Part shown: positions 24,882-33,456 of the stretch, in pieces
Numbering within the stretch: the first letter of the stretch is position 1
How the letters are laid out: every line of letters starts with the position of its first letter
Assembly (NCBI RefSeq): GCF_018860625.1
Contig: NZ_JAHKQB010000027.1
Span: forward strand, 1-64,000
Direction: 5' to 3'
Origin: Paracoccus sp. C2R09
GTDB lineage: Bacteria; Pseudomonadota; Alphaproteobacteria; Rhodobacterales; Rhodobacteraceae
DNA: 64,000 nucleotides
Notes under the pieces: generated by a model
The model's database searches: none
Seen by the model: the letters and a program-made list of their open reading frames with translations, nothing else
Told to the model about the DNA's origin: nothing
Program-made: the position numbers and the translations under genes

Positions 24882-26507
24882 ATGACCGAAGACCTGTCCC
24901 CCCGCAAGGACACCCCCGAACGTATCGCCAAGGTGATGGCCCGCGCAGGCGTCGCCAGCCGCCGCGAGGCCGAACGGATGATCATGGAAGGCCGCGTCGC
25001 CGTGAACGGCGAGAAGATCTCCAGCCCCGCGCTGGACGTGCTGCCGACCGACCGCGTGACCATCGACGGCAAGAAGATGGACGCCCCGCAGGAAACCAAG
25101 CTGTGGCTCTACTACAAGCCCCTGGGGCTGGTGACGTCCGAATCCGACGAGAAGGGCCGCCAGACCGTGTTCGACGCGCTTCCGCGCGATCTGCCGCGGG
25201 TGATGACCGTGGGGCGGCTCGACCTCAATTCCGAAGGGTTGCTGCTGCTGACCAATGACGGCGATCTGAAGCGCCGGCTGGAACTGCCCGCGACGGGCTG
25301 GCTGCGCCGCTATCGCGTGCGGGTGAACGGCACGCCGAACGACCTGACCTTCGATCCGCTGCGCCGTGGCGTCACCATCGAGGGCGAGGATTTCGCCCCC
25401 ATGGAGATCAAGCTGGACAGCCAGCAGGGCGCGAATGCCTGGCTGACCGTCGGCATCCGCGAGGGCAAGAACCGCGAGATCCGCCGCGCGATGTCGCATG
25501 TGGGTCTGCAGGTGAACCGTCTGATCCGCGTGGGCTATGGCCCCTTCAAGCTGGGCGCGCTGGAGAAGAACGAAGTCTCCGAGGTGAAGCGTCGCGTGCT
25601 GCGCGACCAGCTGGGCGGGCTGCTGACCGGCGAACCCGAAGAGCGTCCGCGCGAGATGCGCCCCCGCGGCGCCGAGGGCGACCGTCCGCGCCGCGACGGT
25701 GATCGTCGCGATGGCTTCAAGCCGCGTGGAGAAGGTGAACGCCGCGAGGGGTTCAAACCGCGTGGTGACGGCGATCGCCGCGATGGCTTCAAGCCGCGCG
25801 GTGACGGTGAGCGGCGCGAGGGGTTCAAACCGCGTGGTGACGGTGAGCGCCGCGAGGGGTTCAAGCCGCGCGGTGACGGCGAACGTCGCGAAGGGTTCAA
25901 ACCGCGCGGTGACGGTGAACGTCGCGAGGGGTTCAAGCCGCGCGGTGACGGTGAACGCCGCGAGGGGTTCAAGCCGCGCCGCGAGGGCGACGAGGGCCGT
26001 CCGGCACGCAAGTTCGGCGGCAAGCCCGATGGCGACAAGGGGGGCTTCCGCCCTCGGCGCGATGGCGATTCGCCCGGCTTCAAGGGTCGTGCGGGCGGCG
26101 ACCGTCCCGATTTCCGCAAGCGCGAGGATGGCGATGATCGTCCGGCGCGCTTCGGCAGCAAGCCGGACGATGCGCGCAAGCCCTTCAAGCCCAAGGGCGA
26201 TCGCCCCGAAGGTGACCGGCCGCGCGGCGACCGTCCGGGCAAGCCGGGCGGCTTCTCCGGCAAGCCGGGTGGTTTCGCGGGCAAGCGCGGCGGCTTCGGA
26301 GAAGCGCGGGGCGAGGATCGCGGTGGCAACGACCGGGGCGGCAAGCCCTTCGGCAAGGGCCCCCGCAGCGAAGGGTCGCGGGATGACGGCCCCCACAGCA
26401 AGGGCCCCCGCAGCAATGCACCCCGCAGCGATGGGCCGCGTTCCGGTGCGCCGCGTTCGAACGGGCCGCGTTCCACGGGCCCGAAAGGCAACAAGCCGCG
26501 CGGGTGA
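24882..26507 (+). CDS. RluB/RsuA-type pseudouridine synthase with a long repetitive basic tail
   Basis: A 541-residue rRNA-modifying enzyme of the RsuA/RluB family. Residues 10-60 form the S4 RNA-binding domain (ERIAKVMARAGVASRREAER). The catalytic Asp is residue 114 in GRLDLNSEGLLLLTNDG, and the core ends near residue 250, the usual family length. About 290 extra residues follow: eight 12-residue repeats of the GDGERREGFKPR type (270-365), then Gly/Arg/Asp- and Lys-rich sequence, and a final run of GPRS-type motifs. This tail is strongly charged and surely disordered; RNA binding or condensate formation is inferred. CAGGAG at 24869-24874 supports ATG 24882. RluB (23S U2605) is the best match, but RsuA or RluE/F cannot be excluded. 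Confidence 0.88.
   Translation: MTEDLSPRKDTPERIAKVMARAGVASRREAERMIMEGRVAVNGEKISSPALDVLPTDRVTIDGKKMDAPQETKLWLYYKPLGLVTSESDEKGRQTVFDALPRDLPRVMTVGRLDLNSEGLLLLTNDGDLKRRLELPATGWLRRYRVRVNGTPNDLTFDPLRRGVTIEGEDFAPMEIKLDSQQGANAWLTVGIREGKNREIRRAMSHVGLQVNRLIRVGYGPFKLGALEKNEVSEVKRRVLRDQLGGLLTGEPEERPREMRPRGAEGDRPRRDGDRRDGFKPRGEGERREGFKPRGDGDRRDGFKPRGDGERREGFKPRGDGERREGFKPRGDGERREGFKPRGDGERREGFKPRGDGERREGFKPRREGDEGRPARKFGGKPDGDKGGFRPRRDGDSPGFKGRAGGDRPDFRKREDGDDRPARFGSKPDDARKPFKPKGDRPEGDRPRGDRPGKPGGFSGKPGGFAGKRGGFGEARGEDRGGNDRGGKPFGKGPRSEGSRDDGPHSKGPRSNAPRSDGPRSGAPRSNGPRSTGPKGNKPRG
25689..25976 (+). repeat. Eight tandem 36-base repeats coding for the synthase tail
   Basis: Eight in-frame units of 36 bases, each coding for 12 residues of the form R-G-D-G-E-R-R-E-G-F-K-P. 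Units 4 to 8 code for identical peptides; units 1-3 differ at a few positions (RRDGDRRDGFKP, RGEGERREGFKP, RGDGDRRDGFKP). Silent third-base differences remain between units, so the expansion is not entirely fresh. Copy number probably varies between strains. Confidence 0.93.
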
Positions 26508-26537
26508 TCCGCAGCGGCTTGTCGCATTCGCATCATC

Positions 26538-26567
26538 AAAAAGGCCGGGTCATCGCCCGGCCTTTTT
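26538..26567. terminator. Bidirectional terminator between the synthase gene and hemP
   Basis: AAAAAGGCCGGG (26538-26549) pairs perfectly with CCCGGCCTTTTT (26556-26567). With A and T runs on opposite sides it can stop transcription from both the plus-strand synthase gene and the minus-strand hemP. Confidence 0.9.
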
Positions 26568-26743
26568 CATTTGGTCAGGATCAGCTTGCCCGCACGCGTG
26601 ATGCGCAGCTGGTAGACCTGTTCGTCCAGCACGATCAGGGCCTGGTTCCCACCCGCGGTCAGTTCGGTGGCGTCATGCTGCGGCAAGCGCGAAAGAAGCG
26701 TGTTGCCGGGACGGACGAAATCTGCGGGGCGCGTGGCGGTCAT
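26567..26743 (-). CDS. hemP: Hemin uptake protein HemP
   Basis: A 58-residue protein. The C-terminal half ALIVLDEQVYQLRITRAGKLILTK-type ending is the HemP family signature; family members accompany heme and iron uptake genes, and in some bacteria HemP acts as an activator of heme uptake. No heme receptor or transporter gene is nearby, so it is an orphan. ATG 26743 has AAAGGG with 6-base spacing; ATG 26749 is close behind. Upstream lies a nested inverted repeat (26760-26819) that probably controls it. It ends inside the shared terminator. Confidence 0.88.
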   Translation of the reverse strand: MTATRPADFVRPGNTLLSRLPQHDATELTAGGNQALIVLDEQVYQLRITRAGKLILTK

Positions 26744-26759
26744 GGTCATCCCTTTCCAA

Positions 26760-26819
26760 TGAGTGTTGCTTTCCCTATTGCTGACAAATTCGTTCGGGTT
26801 TGTCAAAGTAAAACACTCA
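26760..26819. promoter_or_regulatory. Nested inverted repeats upstream of hemP
   Basis: An inner pair TGACAAA (26782-26788) and TTTGTCA (26799-26805) lies inside an outer pair TGAGTGTT (26760-26767) and AACACTCA (26812-26819). Both are perfect. In the hemP transcript the outer stem would close just upstream of the ribosome-binding site. It may be an iron-regulator operator or an RNA hairpin. Confidence 0.55.
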
Positions 26820-26879
26820 GGAATCTGGAATGTACGTTATCCGGGTGTTCCCGTGGGACGATCCGGCCATGAAATCAGG

Positions 26880-27896
<1,017 letters not shown>

Positions 27897-27953
27897 GGTC
27901 ATCCTTCGGATTTGCTGCGGTTGCGGGCTTGTTTGCGGTGCCGGGGTTGTCCA

Positions 27954-27968
27954 TGTTACAGCATAACA
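27954..27968. promoter_or_regulatory. Zur-like box 1
   Basis: TGTTA-CAGCA-TAACA, a 15-base palindrome between znuA and zur. Read on the minus strand it contains GTTATGCTGTAAC, close to the GTTAT/ATAAC-type Zur operators of alphaproteobacteria. Confidence 0.72.
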
Positions 27969-27979
27969 AGTCAAGACGA

Positions 27980-27996
27980 CTGTAACACTATAACAG
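27980..27996. promoter_or_regulatory. Zur-like box 2
   Basis: CTGTAACACTATAACAG, an imperfect palindrome about 27 bases from box 1. On the minus strand it contains GTTATAGTGTTAC, matching box 1 at 10 or 11 of 13 positions. It lies 16 bases upstream of the zur start and probably covers the zur-znuCB promoter. Confidence 0.65.
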
Positions 27997-28011
27997 AACG
28001 GAGCGCAGCGC

Positions 28012-28509
28012 GTGCCCGAGAACCCCGATGGAATCGGCGCGGCATTCGCGCCGCACGATCACAGCCATTGCAGCAGCCGTGCGCTGAACGACGCGACCGA
28101 AAGGCTGGCGACCGAAGGTGGGCGCCTGACGCCCGTGCGCCGTCGCACGTTGGAGATCCTGCTGGAGAGCCATCGCGCCATGGGGGCTTACGAGGTGCTG
28201 GACCGCCTTGCCGCCGAAGGGTTCGGGCGCCAGCCCCCCGTGGCCTATCGCGCGCTGGAGTTCCTGGTCCAGCACGGACTGGCGCACCGGCTGCAGCGGC
28301 TGAACGCCTTCGCGGCCTGCCTGCATCCGGGCGCGGACCACCAGCCGGCCTTTCTGATCTGCAGCGAATGCGACCGCATCGCCGAGGTGCCGTCAGGCCC
28401 CATGCGCGACGCCCTGGGCGATGTCGCGTCGGGGGCGGGCTTTGTCGTGGACCGCGTGACGGTCGAGGCCGTGGGCACCTGCGCGATCTGCGCCGAGGCC
28501 CGCGCATGA
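28012..28509 (+). CDS. zur: Fur-family zinc uptake regulator Zur
   Basis: A 165-residue Fur-family repressor. A winged helix covers residues about 30-95 (LTPVRRRTLEILL, then RQPPVAYRALEFL), and the dimerisation part has the structural zinc cysteines in ICSECDR and CAIC near the end. The N-terminus carries an unusual HDHSHC patch. The start is GTG 28012, with CGGAG about 8 bases upstream. Placement in an operon with znuC and znuB, opposite znuA, identifies it as Zur rather than Fur or Irr. It should repress its own operon and znuA through the two nearby boxes when zinc is bound. Confidence 0.92.
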   Translation: MPENPDGIGAAFAPHDHSHCSSRALNDATERLATEGGRLTPVRRRTLEILLESHRAMGAYEVLDRLAAEGFGRQPPVAYRALEFLVQHGLAHRLQRLNAFAACLHPGADHQPAFLICSECDRIAEVPSGPMRDALGDVASGAGFVVDRVTVEAVGTCAICAEARA

Positions 28510-29273
28510 GCGCGCTGATCGAGGCCCGCGGGCTGACCGTCCATCGCCCCGGTACGACCGAGCCCGTTCTGTCGAAGGTCGATTTCCGCATCCTTCCGTC
28601 CGAGATCGTGACCGTGGTCGGGCCGAACGGATCGGGGAAATCCTCGCTCGTGCGGGCGCTGCTGGGGCATCTGGAGACCGCGCGGGGGCAGGTCCAGCGG
28701 ATGCCCGGGCTGCGGATCGGCTATGTCCCGCAGAAGGTGCATCTGGACACGGCGATCCCCATGACCGTGCGGCGGTTCCTGTCGCTGCCCCGCCGCGTCG
28801 GCGATGCCGATGCGCAGGCGATGCTGGCCCGCACCGGCGTCGAGGGCCTGGGCAGCCGCCAGCTGACGCAGCTGTCGGGCGGTCAGTTCCAGCGCGTGCT
28901 GCTGGCGCGCGCATTGCTGAACGACCCGCATCTGCTGGTGCTGGACGAACCCACGCAGGGCCTGGACCAGCCGGGCATCCTGTCCTTCTATCGCCTGATC
29001 GACGAGGTGCGCCGTGAAACCGGGGCTGCCGTGCTGATGGTCAGCCACGACCTTCTGGTGGTGATGCGCGCCTCGGACCGGGTGGTCTGCCTGAACGGGC
29101 ATGTCTGCTGCGAGGGGACGCCCCAGCATGTCAGCTCGGCCCCCGAATACCGTGCGCTTTTCGGGGCCGAGGCCGAGGGCACGCTCGCGCTCTATCGCCA
29201 CAAGCACGATCACGACCACGATGCCGTCGGACATGTCCACGGCCCCGATTGCGGACATCACCACAATGCTTGA
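28506..29273 (+). CDS. znuC: Zinc ABC transporter ATP-binding protein ZnuC
   Basis: A 255-residue ATPase that drives zinc import with ZnuB. Walker A GPNGSGKSS is at residues 39-47, the ABC signature LSGGQ at 123-127, Walker B LLVLDEP at 143-149, and the switch His in VSHDLLVV. The last 25 residues are histidine-rich (KHDHDHD, GHVHG, CGHHH), a possible zinc store or sensor. ATG 28506 overlaps the zur stop (ATGA). The start of znuB lies inside the znuC 3' end by 8 bases, so the three genes are translationally coupled. Confidence 0.95.
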   Translation: MSALIEARGLTVHRPGTTEPVLSKVDFRILPSEIVTVVGPNGSGKSSLVRALLGHLETARGQVQRMPGLRIGYVPQKVHLDTAIPMTVRRFLSLPRRVGDADAQAMLARTGVEGLGSRQLTQLSGGQFQRVLLARALLNDPHLLVLDEPTQGLDQPGILSFYRLIDEVRRETGAAVLMVSHDLLVVMRASDRVVCLNGHVCCEGTPQHVSSAPEYRALFGAEAEGTLALYRHKHDHDHDAVGHVHGPDCGHHHNA

Positions 29274-30048
29274 CGATTTCTTCATCCGCGCCGTGCTGGC
29301 GGGCCTCGGGCTTGCCTTGGTCGCGGGCCCCTTGGGCAGTTTCGTGGTCTGGCGGCGGATGGCCTATTTCGGGGATTCGACGGCCCATGCCGCGATTCTT
29401 GGGGTGGCCGTGGCGCTGGCCTTCGACATCTCGATCTATGTCGGCACGCTGGGCGTGGCGGGGCTGATGGCCGTCATCGTCTCGGCGCTGGTGTCGCGTG
29501 GGCAGGCGATGGACACGATGCTGGGGGTGCTGTCGCATTCCGCGCTGGCCTTCGGGCTGGTCGCGATCAGCTTCGTGCCGCAGGCGCGCACGGATCTTTC
29601 CAGCTATTTGTTCGGTGACATCCTGGCGGTCGGCAAGACCGACCTCGCGCTGATCTGGACGGGGGCCATCGTGGTCATGGGAATGCTGGCATGGCGATGG
29701 CAGAACCTTCTGACATCCACCATGAACGAGGAGCTGGCCGTGGCCGCGGGCATCGATCCGCGGACCGAACGGCTCATCCTGTCCATCGCCCTTGCCATCG
29801 TCGTCGCCTTGGCGATTCGCGTCGTCGGATCGCTGCTGATTTCGGCAATGCTGATCGTTCCGGCGGCGGCCGCCCGCATATGGGCGCGCACCCCCGAGCG
29901 GATGGCCGCCGTCGCGGCGGTTCTGGCCGCGGCATCGGTCGGTTCGGGCCTGTGGGCCAGTCTGCGACTCGACACTCCGGCCGGGCCGTCGATAGTTGCA
30001 GCGGCAGCAATATTTTTCCTGCTGTCGCAGGGCGTTCGCAGGGGCTAG
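29266..30048 (+). CDS. znuB: Zinc ABC transporter permease ZnuB
   Basis: A 260-residue ABC-3 family permease with about seven to eight membrane helices. The segment RRMAYFGDSTAHAAILGVAVA is the family signature near the N-terminus, and VVGSLLISAMLIVPAAAA lies in the second half. ATG 29266 overlaps znuC by 8 bases; earlier in-frame starts would lie within the His-rich znuC tail and are rejected. With ZnuA and ZnuC it completes a high-affinity zinc importer. An inverted repeat TTCCCGA/TCGGGAA (30068-30092) follows 19 bases after the stop but lacks a T run. Confidence 0.94.
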   Translation: MLDDFFIRAVLAGLGLALVAGPLGSFVVWRRMAYFGDSTAHAAILGVAVALAFDISIYVGTLGVAGLMAVIVSALVSRGQAMDTMLGVLSHSALAFGLVAISFVPQARTDLSSYLFGDILAVGKTDLALIWTGAIVVMGMLAWRWQNLLTSTMNEELAVAAGIDPRTERLILSIALAIVVALAIRVVGSLLISAMLIVPAAAARIWARTPERMAAVAAVLAAASVGSGLWASLRLDTPAGPSIVAAAAIFFLLSQGVRRG

Positions 30049-30067
30049 TGCCGAAAAGACACAGTTT

Positions 30068-30092
30068 TTCCCGAGGTTTGCACGATCGGGAA
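30068..30092. other. Inverted repeat after znuB
   Basis: TTCCCGA (30068-30074) and TCGGGAA (30086-30092) form a 7-base stem with an 11-base loop. It may end znuB transcription or act in the leader of the small secreted-protein gene. The rest of 30049-30246 shows nothing I can name. Confidence 0.35.
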
Positions 30093-30246
30093 CGAGGCCC
30101 CGAGAACGGTGTTGGCCAATATGCAACAGTGGCCGCAACCCGACGGAGGATGGAAATCAATGCTGCTTTTCAACTCATCGGGTTTGTGTAACTGTCGCAG
30201 CGATGTTGCCGGTGACGGCAGCTTTCAACCGAAACGGAGCATGATC

Positions 30247-30450
30247 ATGACCAAATTCGCTACTTTCGCTGCCGCTCTCGGCCTGACCGCAACTTCGGCT
30301 CTGGCCGGTGGCTACGTCGCCCCCGTCGTTGAAGTCGAGCCCGTCGTCGTCGAGGAGCAGGCTGCTTCGTCGAACGCCGGCCTGGTGGTTCCGGCCCTGC
30401 TGCTGCTGGGCGTCATCGCCGCAGTTGCTTCGGACGACGACGACAGCTGA
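30247..30450 (+). CDS. Small exported protein with C-terminal membrane segment
   Basis: A 67-residue protein: signal peptide (MTKFATFAAALGLTATSALA), a short valine/proline/glutamate-rich stretch (PVVEVEPVVVEE), a hydrophobic helix (LVVPALLLLGVIAAVA) and an acidic end DDDDS. Rhodobacteraceae carry many such small proteins, often misnamed ferrochelatase; no catalytic domain can fit. GGAG 7 bases upstream favours ATG 30247 over ATG 30241. A strong terminator follows. It stands next to the YjbF/YjbH cluster, where enterobacteria have the small secreted YjbE, so an analogous role is a weak inference. Confidence 0.7.
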   Translation: MTKFATFAAALGLTATSALAGGYVAPVVEVEPVVVEEQAASSNAGLVVPALLLLGVIAAVASDDDDS

Positions 30451-30483
30451 TTTCGGAACGGATCGGTTCTTCCGATCTGTTTC

Positions 30484-30514
30484 AAGGGGGGCTGGCCTTG
30501 TGCCGGCCCCCCTT
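30484..30514 (+). terminator. Rho-independent terminator after the small exported-protein gene
   Basis: A 13-base stem (30484-30496 with 30502-30514, one G-T pair) built of AAGGGGGGC and GCCCCCCTT with a 5-base loop, ending in TTT. It is 33 bases after the stop codon. Confidence 0.85.
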
Positions 30515-30558
30515 TATCGTTGGCGGACAGGGGTCTCGAATTCCGCGGTCGCGCATGA

Positions 30559-30586
30559 AAAAACCGGCCCCGCAGGGCCGGTTTTT
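30559..30586. terminator. Terminator for the yjbH-yjbF operon (symmetrical)
   Basis: AAAAACCGGCCC (30559-30570) and GGGCCGGTTTTT (30575-30586) form a perfect 12-base stem with a CGCA loop. It lies 17 bases beyond the stop of the minus-strand yjbF-like gene and can work in both directions. Confidence 0.88.
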
Positions 30587-30603
30587 CGCATTTCAAATCG
30601 GGA

Positions 30604-31236
30604 TCAGGGCCGCAGCGTCTGAATGGTCACATAGCCCGCCGCAGGGCCGATCCACTGGCGCGAGACCGCGCCCTGACCGGCATAGCTGTTCTGGAAGCTC
30701 ACGCCGTGGCCCTCGCAATTCTCGACCGTGACGCCGGGCTTCGGACCTGCACCGACGGTGCAGTCGAATTCCAGCGGGCGTTCCAGCCCGTCACCGGAAT
30801 AATAGCGCATGACCCGTGTGCCCGAACCCGCGCCCGCGCGGATCGCCGCCGCGGTGCCGATCTCGGCCACGGACAGGTCGTTGCCAAGGCCCCGCGTGCC
30901 GATCAGCAGGCCGTCGCGGATGATCAGCGCCTCTTCCGAGGGGGTCATGTAGGTGCGCATCGCACCGTTCTGCCCGGTCATGGCCATGACCTGCGTGCGG
31001 CCCAGCCCCTCGAAGCCCGCCTGGATCAGCGGCCCCTGATTGACGCGCAGCGCCTCGGCCGCGGCCTGGGCCGGGGTGGGGGCGGGGGCCGCGGGTTCCG
31101 CGCGCCGATCGGCCACGACCTGCCCCGCGGTCTGCGCCAGCACGCCCAGGGGGCCGGTCGCGGCGGTATCGTTCCCGCAGGCGGCCAGGGCTGCCAGTGC
31201 GCCCAGGGCCATCGTCAGCTTGACTGAACCGATCAT
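30604..31236 (-). CDS. YjbF/GfcB family lipoprotein
   Basis: A 210-residue outer membrane lipoprotein, lipobox LAAC with Cys at residue 20. After an Ala/Pro-rich linker (about 45-62) comes the YjbF-type beta domain: QVMAMTGQNGAMRTYMTPSEE, LIIRDGLLIGTRGLGNDL and the C-terminal GYVTIQTLRP. In Escherichia coli the yjbEFGH and gfc genes serve exopolysaccharide or group 4 capsule export. It overlaps the yjbH stop by 4 bases (ATGA), so the pair is coupled. No polysaccharide synthesis genes are in the window. Confidence 0.8.
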   Translation of the reverse strand: MIGSVKLTMALGALAALAACGNDTAATGPLGVLAQTAGQVVADRRAEPAAPAPTPAQAAAEALRVNQGPLIQAGFEGLGRTQVMAMTGQNGAMRTYMTPSEEALIIRDGLLIGTRGLGNDLSVAEIGTAAAIRAGAGSGTRVMRYYSGDGLERPLEFDCTVGAGPKPGVTVENCEGHGVSFQNSYAGQGAVSRQWIGPAAGYVTIQTLRP

Positions 31237-33419
31237 CGCCAGAACCTCCCCCAGCCTTCATAGAGATCGACGGTCTGCGCCTCGCGCACACGGTCATAGA
31301 GACGCCCGTTCACGTCCAGCTGCGCACCGCCGTCACGCGACAGCGACCGCAGGTTGGTCGACACGCGGTCGCGGCTGGCCTGGCCCGTCGCCCATCCAAG
31401 CGGGATCGACAGGGTGATGCCCTTGTCGAAGCTGCCCTCGCCGAATTCCTCGGCCGACAGGTCGGTCTTGGTCGCATAGGCGCCGATCGACCAGCCATTG
31501 GCGAATTCGCGGTTCAACGCGACCGTCGCGCCGACATCGCCAGCCAGGTACTTGCCGACCATCAGCTTGCCGGTGAAGCCTTCGGTGAATTCGTAATAGG
31601 CCGAGACATGGCCCATTGTGACCTCGTAGTCGCGGAAATCGAACAGCTGATCGAAATCGCGCTTCTTGACGTGGTTCACCTCGGCGCCGATGGCCAGCTG
31701 CGAATTGGCGGGCTTCCACAGCGCCTCGGCGGACACGCCGCCATAGGCGCGTTCCAGAAGGCCGGTCGTGACGCGGGTATAGACCGTGTCGGTAGGCTTC
31801 TCGTACCAGGCAAGCGTCAGGTCGGGAATGACCGGGCTGGAATTGCCGGTATACATGCGCGTATCCGATCGCACGCGCGGGACGCCCTCGGGCGTGGTTT
31901 CCAGCGCGGCGTTGGATTCGTATTCCTCGGGCGAATAATATTCGCCGCGTTCGCCCGGGACACCCGGACCGCGCTGGCCGATATCGCCGAAGGCACGCTG
32001 GCGGATGGCACCGCTGAGGATCAGCCCCGGCGTGATCTCGTAGCTGGCGCGGGCTTCGGCGCCGACCTCGTGGGTCAGGCCGTCCTCGGCGCTGAAGATG
32101 CCCAGATCGACATAGGGCTTGATCGACCAGCGGAAGCGCGGCGTCACACCCGGCGTTGCGACCAGACCCGGCGCGCTGCGGGGCGCGTCGACCAGCTGCG
32201 AGGCGGCGGCGATCTGCCCGGCCTCGGTATTCTCCAGCCGCTCGACATCCGAACGGCGCAGGACCACGGTCGAGGTGGGCATCCCGTTCGCGGTCGAGGT
32301 GATCGCGAAGGTCTCGACCGAGGCGGGCAGGGCGCGGGTCATCAGACGCGCGGTGCGGCCCACGGCCTCGGCCTGGCTGATATAGCGGGTGTTGCGGATG
32401 CGGACCTCGGCACGCGTCGCGCTCAGGCCCATGCTCTCGAGCGTCTGGCCTTCATCCGCCAATGCGTCGCCAAGCGCCTTCTGGATGGCGGGCTGTGCGG
32501 TCGGATCCTGCGACCAGGCCCCCGACCAGCCTTCGGGATCGGCTGCGGGCGAGGGGCGCGGACGCACGGGCGCGGGGGCCTTTTCCAGGCCCGAGGGATA
32601 GGCCGCCTCGCGCGGGTTCAGCGCGATGGTGAAGGACGCGCCGACCTTCTCGCCGCCGATGGTATAGAGACCGGCCTCGTAGTTGCGACCGAAGCGATAA
32701 TTCGCGGCCAGGTTCACGCTGCTGCCCGGCTCGTCGCCCTGCTGGAAGCTGTTGCCGTTGCTGTAATTCGCGACATATTCGTCGTTCGAATATTCGGCGA
32801 TCAGGTTCAGCTTGTCGGTGGCCTGCCAGCTGACCGAGGCGAAGGGTTTGGGGCTGCCGCTGAACCAGTCGTCCACGTTCGGAGTACCGCCTTCGTCGCC
32901 CACGTCGATGGTGCGCGGGTTGCCGGCCAGAACGCCCCAACCCAAGCCCGCCGAAACGCGGACCCGAGGGGTCACAGACTTGGTCGCGACGATGTATTCG
33001 CCCGAATAGACCCCGGTCCCCAGAAAGTCCTGCAGGCCCACCGCGACGGCCGGCCGCCAGCCATCCTCGCCCAAGATCTGGTATCGCAGGTCCAGCGATC
33101 GATCCGAGATGTAGCCTTCGTTCCGGTAATCGTTGATCCCGTCCACCCGGCCATAGCGCAGCACGGCGGTCAGTCCGGGCAGCGCCTGGAAGAAGATGTT
33201 GCCGCGACGGGCATAATCGGACCAGGACACGGTCGCGCCCAGGGTGCCGTCGGCCAGCGTCTCGGCGGTGGGGGTATCGATGCCGCCCGGCATGCCGTAG
33301 GTCGACATGTTCCGCGCGATCAGGGGGTCCGCCACGGCGGTCCCGGTGCCCGATCCCAGAAGCAGGGCCGCGGGCAGGGCTGTGGCCATCAAATGGCGTG
33401 TCAGGCGCGAGCGGCGCAT
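31233..33419 (-). CDS. YjbH/GfcD family outer membrane exopolysaccharide protein
   Basis: A 728-residue predicted outer membrane beta-barrel. The signal peptide ends near GTAVADP. The N-terminal MSTYGMPGGIDTPTA motif, GLTAVLRYGR, RSLDLRYQIL and GLQDFLGTGVYSGEY patterns, and the C-terminal half with MVGKYLAGDVGATVALNREF and GKITL-type strands, are YjbH features. A proline-rich linker near residues 290-310 separates two halves. The protein presumably forms an export pore or scaffold for polysaccharide, together with the lipoprotein YjbF. It is transcribed from the COG3650 lipoprotein gene 37 bases upstream. Confidence 0.83.
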   Translation of the reverse strand: MRRSRLTRHLMATALPAALLLGSGTGTAVADPLIARNMSTYGMPGGIDTPTAETLADGTLGATVSWSDYARRGNIFFQALPGLTAVLRYGRVDGINDYRNEGYISDRSLDLRYQILGEDGWRPAVAVGLQDFLGTGVYSGEYIVATKSVTPRVRVSAGLGWGVLAGNPRTIDVGDEGGTPNVDDWFSGSPKPFASVSWQATDKLNLIAEYSNDEYVANYSNGNSFQQGDEPGSSVNLAANYRFGRNYEAGLYTIGGEKVGASFTIALNPREAAYPSGLEKAPAPVRPRPSPAADPEGWSGAWSQDPTAQPAIQKALGDALADEGQTLESMGLSATRAEVRIRNTRYISQAEAVGRTARLMTRALPASVETFAITSTANGMPTSTVVLRRSDVERLENTEAGQIAAASQLVDAPRSAPGLVATPGVTPRFRWSIKPYVDLGIFSAEDGLTHEVGAEARASYEITPGLILSGAIRQRAFGDIGQRGPGVPGERGEYYSPEEYESNAALETTPEGVPRVRSDTRMYTGNSSPVIPDLTLAWYEKPTDTVYTRVTTGLLERAYGGVSAEALWKPANSQLAIGAEVNHVKKRDFDQLFDFRDYEVTMGHVSAYYEFTEGFTGKLMVGKYLAGDVGATVALNREFANGWSIGAYATKTDLSAEEFGEGSFDKGITLSIPLGWATGQASRDRVSTNLRSLSRDGGAQLDVNGRLYDRVREAQTVDLYEGWGRFWR

Positions 33420-33456
33420 CTTGTGGGTCCTTTTCCTTGGGCGGTGGGCTGCAGGA

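Noticed and set aside
25689..25976. Possible CRISPR-like array
   Set aside because: The 36-base units are contiguous without unique spacers and keep the coding frame; they are peptide repeats.
25535..26539. A minus-strand frame full of SPSPRGLNPSRR repeats
   Set aside because: It is the antisense of the tandem-repeat tail of the pseudouridine synthase; the repeats explain the open frame.
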